Source: Coleofasciculus sp. S288 (GTDB lineage Bacteria; Cyanobacteriota; Cyanobacteriia; Cyanobacteriales; Coleofasciculaceae). From it: a stretch of 10,158 nt of DNA. The position numbers and the translations under genes were made by a program. Below, in pieces: positions 6,359-10,158 of this stretch (within the stretch, counting starts at the first letter, position 1; each line of letters begins with the position of its first letter). Location of the stretch: assembly GCA_020216575.1 (NCBI GenBank), contig JAIUYC010000060.1:1-10158 (forward strand), in the 5' to 3' direction. The notes under the pieces were generated by a model that was given only the letters and a program-made list of their open reading frames with translations, was not told the origin of the DNA and did no database searches.

Positions 6359-6898
6359 TCAAAGTCTGATATTTGGCAGACGCCCAAGCACTCGGTTGAT
6401 ACTCTGAACCACTTCAACAAGCCGATCGCCATCGACATGAACTTCTGGGGTTGGGTAGTTTTGCAGCGTTTCAATTAAGGTAATCGTCCCATCCGATAAA
6501 GCGGAACTCACCAAAGCGCCTCGTAAAGACTGCCGATTAGCCCGATTAGTAGGAGTATGAATGACCTGGCTGACTCGATCTAGAAGTACTTCTCCTGGAG
6601 GGCTATTGAGTACCCGATATAGCAAGATAGGATCGACTTGCACCTCTTGTATCAGCGTGCGCCGCAACTCCTCTGGTTCTCTGCCAGCCATTCTTAGATA
6701 AGTTCGCAGCGAACTTGAAAGTTCCCCTGTTTCAGCAAACGTTGTGAGTTCAGCCACCGAAACTGTTTCCCGCAGGAAACGATACCTCAACACCACTGAG
6801 TCAGCAGCATCCGCATGAGGGCTACCGTAAAACACACCCAAGAGTGTAACCAAACCTACGATAAAATGCCGCGATCGCCGTAAATAAGAGTAAGCCAT
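6359..6898 (-). CDS. Stand-alone DUF1400 domain protein, exported
   Basis: The protein has 179 residues. Residues 1-32 form a signal peptide (MAYSYLRRSR, hydrophobic FIVGLVTLLGVFYG, cleavage near HADA-AD). The mature part matches the pattern of DUF1400: VVLRYRFLRETVSVAELTTF (35-54), ETGELSSSLRTYL (56-68), VDPILLYRVLNSPPGEVLLD (88-107), then IHTPTNRANRQSLRGALVSS (113-132) and NYPTPEVHVDGDRLVE (147-162). In cyanobacteria this domain often precedes an alpha/beta hydrolase; here it ends about 20 residues after the domain and no hydrolase follows, so it is a domain-only form. It starts 4 nt after the GlsB-like stop, so the two are translationally linked. No good Shine-Dalgarno is visible. Function is unknown. 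Confidence 0.8.
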   Translation of the reverse strand: MAYSYLRRSRHFIVGLVTLLGVFYGSPHADAADSVVLRYRFLRETVSVAELTTFAETGELSSSLRTYLRMAGREPEELRRTLIQEVQVDPILLYRVLNSPPGEVLLDRVSQVIHTPTNRANRQSLRGALVSSALSDGTITLIETLQNYPTPEVHVDGDRLVEVVQSINRVLGRLPNIRL

Positions 6899-6902
6899 TT
6901 CT

Positions 6903-7172
6903 CTAGGCGGCTCGGCCAGCTAATGCGTACCAAAGCCAAATCGCGATGATGGCTCCCAAAACGGCAACGAAGACGCCAGGAATACTCAAGCTAGTCGCTG
7001 TCAGTTGTAAAGTTCCTGTTCGCAGTAGCGTCATCAAAGTACCGCCAATAAAGGCTCCAATGACACCTAACACCAGTGTCGCAAGAATGCCACCTCCTTG
7101 ACGGCCGGGGTAGATTGCCTTTGCGATCGCTCCCGCGAGGAGTCCTAAAATTATCCAAGCGATGATGTTCAT
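6903..7172 (-). CDS. GlsB/YeaQ/YmgE family small membrane protein
   Basis: The protein has 89 residues with three hydrophobic segments (about 2-20, 28-50 and 63-85). The N-terminal helix IIAWIILGLLAGAIAKAI is followed by PGRQGGG and a Gly-rich helix GVIGAFIGGTL, the usual order in the transglycosylase-associated (GlsB/YeaQ/YmgE) family. These proteins are linked to stress responses; their molecular role is unclear. ATG 7172 is preceded by AGGAAG (plus coordinates 7182-7187) at 9 nt, a good ribosome site. It is the first gene of the minus-strand run GlsB - DUF1400 - PerM - DUF389. Confidence 0.9.
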   Translation of the reverse strand: MNIIAWIILGLLAGAIAKAIYPGRQGGGILATLVLGVIGAFIGGTLMTLLRTGTLQLTATSLSIPGVFVAVLGAIIAIWLWYALAGRAA

Positions 7173-7218
7173 AATCGTTTACTTCCTGAATTAGTAGGGT
7201 GGTCAAATACTTTTGCAA

Positions 7219-7227
7219 GTTATAGCA
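7219..7227 (-). promoter_or_regulatory. Candidate extended -10 promoter element for the GlsB-like gene
   Basis: On the minus strand this reads TGCTATAAC, an extended -10 (TGn plus TATAAC). A transcript start about 7 nt further on would give a leader of roughly 40 nt before ATG 7172. No good -35 is present 17 nt upstream (CATAAA). It lies at the end of the 75-bp repeat family, so a repeat may have supplied the promoter. This is a weak prediction. Confidence 0.3.
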
Positions 7228-7246
7228 AAAGGCAGAAGGCTTTTAT

Positions 7247-7321
7247 GCAGAAGGGATGCATATTGACGGGTTAAGGTTCCAGGATTTGCCTGTGTCCTAA
7301 TCACCTTGGCGACTGCTATAA
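7247..7321 (+). repeat. 75-bp dispersed repeat, copy B
   Basis: This matches the reverse complement of 383-457 with about four substitutions. An ttatagca at 7220-7227 and tgctataa at 7314-7321 form 8-bp terminal inverted repeats bounding a 102-bp unit, which makes it MITE-like. The adjacent agcgctaaaa (7321-7330) resembles the palindrome next to copy A. It lies upstream of the GlsB-like gene. Confidence 0.85.
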
Positions 7322-7469
7322 GCGCTAAAACCCATGCGATCGCCGCCCCAGACTCATCACTCTTATGACGTTCCTTCTTTAAGGTCGTCTATCAGTAACA
7401 AGAGCTTTACTGAGTCGGTTTGCCGTTAATTGTTTAAATGCCAGGCTATGGGTGAGAAAACAATTCAAT

Positions 7470-7598
7470 CTGTCACTTTCTTGTACCTTGACTGATACTC
7501 TTTAATTACTGCATCTGCCTATAGATAGAAAGCGGCATTTTTTCAGAACTACATCCCTGAAAACACCAAAAACTCCCACATAAGGCTGTCACTTTCTT
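7470..7598 (+). repeat. 13-bp direct repeat ctgtcactttctt, two copies
   Basis: The exact 13-mer ctgtcactttctt occurs at 7470-7482 and 7586-7598, starts 116 bp apart, in the gap before the transducer remnant. It may be a paired regulator site or an element left flanking an inserted or deleted segment. With only two copies, chance or repeat origin cannot be excluded. Confidence 0.5.
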
Positions 7599-7647
7599 AT
7601 CACATTTATTGTTAACAGTAGAGACAATAGGCTATGGAAAATGTTTT

Positions 7648-7743
7648 ATGAACAAACCAATTGGCTGCAAGTGCTGGGCAATTGCAGAAGGCTATATCCC
7701 TGCTTACTCAGTACTATGGCTTATGCCTACAACAACTAGATGA
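7648..7743 (+). pseudogene. Truncated sensory rhodopsin transducer (ASRT, PF07100-type) remnant
   Basis: ATG 7648 opens a 31-codon frame ending at TGA 7741-7743. The first 21 residues include MNKPIG and CWAIAEGYIPAYS. This closely resembles the N-terminus of the Anabaena sensory rhodopsin transducer, which from memory begins MSLSIGRTCWAIAEGYIPPYG. Full-length members have about 125 residues and form a soluble tetramer that binds sensory rhodopsin in Anabaena; related proteins also occur without a rhodopsin. After Ser21 the similarity stops at once (VLWLMPTTTR, then stop). The expected continuation (a GP.P..TSHET segment, and later VPARRTKHVRFNDL) is absent from all three plus frames up to 7858, so this is a truncation or fusion rather than a simple frameshift. 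No clear Shine-Dalgarno precedes it. A still-translated 31-residue peptide is possible but unproven. Confidence 0.65.
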
Positions 7744-7858
7744 AAGGAGACAGGGCAAGGGAACTGAAAACAGCCCGATGCATCAGCTTCTCATACAAAA
7801 TGGTGTTATAAGCTTTTATCTGAGTTGCCAACACTGTATCTTTTAGGAGCCGATAGTT

Positions 7859-8308
7859 ATGAATCGTTTCCGCCAAGTAGCTGACCCACAGAAGCAGCTT
7901 TTTGCTGCCTTGATTTTAGCTGTCATTTTACCTTTGGGCGCAGGTATGATCTTTTTGATTGCCAACGCGGTTTATCCCAATTTATCTGGCACGGCGAACG
8001 TTCCTAACAACAAGCAGTATGAAGAAATCGTGACTCAGCCGCCCCGGAATGGGAATTTACCAAATTCCGTTGTTCAGGCAGTCTTAGAGGATGCATCGAG
8101 GCGGTTGAATGTACCTACTCAGGAGTTGCGTATTGTCCAGGCAGAACAACGAGATTGGCCGGATGGCTGTTTGGGGCTAGCTGCCCCCGATACCTTCTGC
8201 ACTCAGATAGTGGTTTCTGGTTGGCAAGTGATGGTGGAGGGTAAACAACAAAGTTTTGTCTACCACACCAATGATTCGGGTTCTCTAATCAAATTGGTGG
8301 AGAAGTAG
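7859..8308 (+). CDS. Membrane-anchored protein with cyanobacterial DWPDGCLGL domain
   Basis: The protein has 149 residues. A single membrane helix at about 14-37 (LFAALILAVILPLGAGMIFL) follows a short basic N-terminus. After a polar linker (41-68), residues 69-147 form a compact domain: VVQAVLEDASRRLNVP, ELRIVQAEQRDWPDGCLGL (89-107), then DTFCTQIVVSGWQVMVEG and FVYHTNDSGSLIKL. Two cysteines (C104, C114) may form a disulfide outside the cytoplasm. I recall this DWPDGCLGL / GWQV.V / VY.TN..G arrangement from many cyanobacterial proteins of unknown function, alone or at C-termini, but cannot give it a formal family name. The start is firm: AGGAG at 7845-7849 lies 9 nt before ATG. It appears monocistronic, followed by a MITE-like element. 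Confidence 0.75.
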   Translation: MNRFRQVADPQKQLFAALILAVILPLGAGMIFLIANAVYPNLSGTANVPNNKQYEEIVTQPPRNGNLPNSVVQAVLEDASRRLNVPTQELRIVQAEQRDWPDGCLGLAAPDTFCTQIVVSGWQVMVEGKQQSFVYHTNDSGSLIKLVEK

Positions 8309-8562
8309 CCAATCGTAGGGGCTTTGGTATCGTACCCATACCAAATCTGGTGTCTGAGTGTAAGTCCTCAGGACTTACGCACATTTCCTTTGAACCACCA
8401 TCTGTAGGGGCGGGGCATGCCTCGCCCCTACTCTGTGTAGCATCTGTGCGTAAGTCCTATCCTGAGCTGTTTCTTGATAAGAAATCAAACTATCAAAAAC
8501 CCAAACCCCTGTCTATAGCCAGCTAGCGTCATTTAACATCAAAAGTTGTTAGACTTTGTAAC
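8309..8562. other. Intergenic region before the ABC exporter gene
   Basis: Apart from the MITE-like copy (8360-8458) this 254-bp gap holds AT-rich DNA before ATG 8563. No RNA gene or convincing promoter is visible. Confidence 0.6.
8370..8458 (+). repeat. MITE-like repeat, copy 2 (14-bp terminal inverted repeats)
   Basis: The ends aggacttacgcaca (8370-8383) and tgtgcgtaagtcct (8445-8458) are exact reverse complements. An inner palindrome lies at 8404-8431 (gtaggggcggggc / atgcctcgcccctac). Positions 8370-8431 align with the reverse complement of copy 1 (3857-3964) with few changes, while the second half has diverged and is shorter. An extra end, gtaagtcct (8360-8368), sits one base before the left terminus and forms a 19-bp palindrome with it (8360-8378), suggesting a nested or tandem second element. 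Confidence 0.85.
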
Positions 8563-10158
8563 ATGGCTAACTCCAGGTTGCAAAAACTACTGGCTTACCT
8601 CCGCCCTCACACGTTGCAGGCAGGGCTGGGTATTCTCGCTCTACTCATTGTCAATGGCATCGGTGTCTACATCCCTCTGCTGATTCGGGATACCATTGAC
8701 GGGCTGCGTGTAGCATTTAGTTTCGATCGCGTCTGGCGTTTCGTTCTTCTTATTCTGATCCTTGCCTCCTTCATGTGGGTGATTCGGATGGTGTCGCGCA
8801 TCCTCCTGTTTGGAGTGGGGCGTCAGGTCGAATTCGATTTGAAGCAAAAGATTTTTCAGCATCTGCTAAAGCTAGAACCATCCTATTTTTCCACGAATAC
8901 GGCTGGGGATTTAATTAACCGAGCCACCAGCGATGTGGATAATATTCGCCGTCTGTTGGGGTTTGCAGTACTGAGTTTGGCAAATACGGTCTTTGCCTAT
9001 GGTCTGACGTTGCCCGTGATGATGTCGATTAGTGTGTGGCTGACCTTACTGGCGATCGCTGTTTATCCCATCATGTTAATCGCTGTTCAGCTCTTTAGCG
9101 AGAAGCTGCGCACCCAACAATTGTCAGTCCAAGAAGAACTCTCCAACCTGAGCGAGCTCATTCAGGAAGACATGAGCGGCATTGCCCTGATTAAAATCTA
9201 CGCTCAGGAGAAAAACGAACACCGTGCTTTCCGGCATCTCAACGGACAGCTTTTGCAAGCCAATCTCGATTTGGCGAGGACGCGGAACGTCTTGTTCCCT
9301 GTTATTGAAGGTCTTGCTTATGTTAGCTTGCTGGTCTTGCTGTGGCAGGGTTCCGGGTCGATTGCCTCGGGTGAGATTAGTATTGGGGATTTCGTCGCGC
9401 TGATTCTCTATGCAGAACGCCTTGTTTTCCCCACCGCACTCCTCGGTTTTACCATTACTGCCTATCAACGGGGTGAAGTGAGTGTTGACCGCATTGAGGC
9501 AATTTTAATGACCAATCCTCAAATTCAAGATGCCTCCGATGCGATGAGTCTGCCAACCCCAGTGAAAGGTGAGTTAACAGCACGAAATCTGAGTTATACC
9601 TTTCCTGGTGCAAAAGCTCCGGCACTGAACAACGTTAGCTTCACGATTAATGCGGGTGAAACAGTAGCAATTGTGGGTTCGATTGGTTCTGGGAAATCGA
9701 CGCTTGCCAATGCCATCCCCCGCTTGCTGGATATTAAGTCCGACCAGCTATTTTTGGATGGGTATGATATCACCACGATCCACTTACAAGACTTGCGAAC
9801 TGCGATCGCCTACGTTCCTCAAGACAGCTTCCTGTTCAGCACCACCATCAAAAATAATATCCGCTACGGTAACCCTCTAGCCGAACAGTCAGAGGTTGAA
9901 TACGCCGCCAAGCAAGCACAAATTCACCCAGAAATTCTTAACTTTCCCCAACAGTACGAAACGATGGTAGGAGAACGGGGAATCACCCTTTCTGGCGGAC
10001 AGAGACAGCGTACTGCTTTAGCAAGAGCGCTGCTAATGGATGCACCGATTCTGATTCTAGATGACGCCCTTTCTAGCGTGGATAATCAGACGGCGACCCA
10101 AATTTTGGAAAATCTATCGGAAGGCGTTCAGCGTAAAACCGTAGTTTTCATCTCTCAT
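8563..10158 (+). CDS. ABC exporter half-transporter (permease-ATPase fusion), 3' end outside window
   Basis: 532 residues are visible of an expected 580-600; the frame is open to the last base. Residues 1 to about 305 form the membrane domain of a type I ABC exporter (helices near 19-41, 66-85 and 138-180, and the coupling segment SGIALIKIYAQEKNE). The nucleotide-binding domain follows from about 335: Walker A GSIGSGKST (372-380), Q-loop Q420 in VPQDSFLF, signature LSGGQ (476-480), Walker B ILILDD (496-501), D-loop SSVD (504-507), and H-loop His532 as the last residue. D501 replaces the usual catalytic Glu, as in one subunit of heterodimeric exporters (MdlA/SmdA, TM287 and BmrC types), so a partner half-transporter is likely, perhaps just downstream. 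The substrate is unknown. ATG 8563 fits the family's N-terminus; no Shine-Dalgarno is seen. Confidence 0.92.
   Translation, partial: MANSRLQKLLAYLRPHTLQAGLGILALLIVNGIGVYIPLLIRDTIDGLRVAFSFDRVWRFVLLILILASFMWVIRMVSRILLFGVGRQVEFDLKQKIFQHLLKLEPSYFSTNTAGDLINRATSDVDNIRRLLGFAVLSLANTVFAYGLTLPVMMSISVWLTLLAIAVYPIMLIAVQLFSEKLRTQQLSVQEELSNLSELIQEDMSGIALIKIYAQEKNEHRAFRHLNGQLLQANLDLARTRNVLFPVIEGLAYVSLLVLLWQGSGSIASGEISIGDFVALILYAERLVFPTALLGFTITAYQRGEVSVDRIEAILMTNPQIQDASDAMSLPTPVKGELTARNLSYTFPGAKAPALNNVSFTINAGETVAIVGSIGSGKSTLANAIPRLLDIKSDQLFLDGYDITTIHLQDLRTAIAYVPQDSFLFSTTIKNNIRYGNPLAEQSEVEYAAKQAQIHPEILNFPQQYETMVGERGITLSGGQRQRTALARALLMDAPILILDDALSSVDNQTATQILENLSEGVQRKTVVFISH

Larger units (their letters stand above)
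7173..7858. other. Long intergenic region with repeat and gene remnant
   Basis: This 686-bp gap holds the upstream region of the minus-strand genes, a 102-bp repeat-derived segment (7220-7321), a stretch without recognisable features (about 7330-7640) apart from a 13-bp direct repeat, the sensory rhodopsin transducer remnant (7648-7743), and about 100 bp of unassignable DNA before the next gene. I translated 7741-7858 in all three plus frames and saw no recognisable protein. Confidence 0.75.
948..9809. repeat. HIP1 octamers (gcgatcgc), 12 dispersed sites
   Basis: Exact gcgatcgc sites start at 948, 2349, 2669, 3245, 4658, 5000, 5465, 6871, 7123, 7336, 9052 and 9802. Eleven lie inside genes and one (7336) lies in a gap. 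This density, about one per 850 bp, is characteristic of cyanobacterial genomes and is the main evidence for the host group. Confidence 0.9.

Noticed and set aside
7609..7638. Possible promoter TTGTTA - 18 nt - TATGGA before the transducer remnant
   Set aside because: The -10 match is poor and would place the transcript start at or after the ATG at 7648; not distinguishable from chance.
7661..7846. 61-codon frame starting at TTG in the transducer remnant region
   Set aside because: Out of frame with the recognisable transducer start, no ribosome site, no recognisable motif, and its end overlaps the AGGAG of the next gene.
8641..9776. Minus-strand open frames opposite the ABC exporter gene
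   Set aside because: They lie wholly within a well-supported ABC coding frame and show no family features.

Overview
The window looks like chromosomal DNA of a cyanobacterium, probably a filamentous or large-genome species. The HIP1 octamer gcgatcgc occurs 12 times in about 10 kb, where well under one is expected by chance. Several gene families are typical of cyanobacteria (DUF1400, an Anabaena sensory rhodopsin transducer remnant, small secreted proteins with a CYMQT..DGQV motif). The gaps are filled with palindromic and MITE-like repeats of the kind common in cyanobacterial intergenic DNA.

Layout. (1) Positions 2-3847, plus strand: the C-terminal end of a DUF4331 protein, a 335-bp repeat-rich gap, a membrane-anchored TPR protein, a NicO/RcnA-type nickel/cobalt transporter with an EF-hand-like loop outside the membrane and a very His-rich loop, and a small secreted four-Cys protein 21 bp downstream. 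These may form one envelope metal-handling locus; that is inferred from gene order and has not been demonstrated. (2) Positions 3848-4122: a MITE-like repeat and a cluster of four hairpins between convergent genes. (3) Positions 4123-7172, minus strand: a run of four membrane or envelope genes transcribed in the order GlsB/YeaQ-like protein, DUF1400 protein, AI-2E/PerM-family permease, DUF389 membrane protein. (4) Positions 7173-7858: a long gap holding a second copy of a 75-bp dispersed repeat and a truncated remnant of a sensory rhodopsin transducer gene. (5) Positions 7859-8308, plus: a membrane-anchored protein with a conserved DWPDGCLGL domain. (6) Positions 8309-8562: a second MITE-like copy. 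(7) Positions 8563-10158, plus: an ABC exporter half-transporter cut off by the window edge exactly at its H-loop histidine, with Asp replacing the usual catalytic Glu.

The best candidate for an undescribed system is the DUF4331-TPR-NicO-small Cys protein set. The most specific surprise is the 21-residue sensory rhodopsin transducer N-terminus followed by unrelated sequence and a stop. Two dispersed repeat families are each present twice, in inverted orientation, within the window. Assignments rest on motif recognition by eye; no database search was run.
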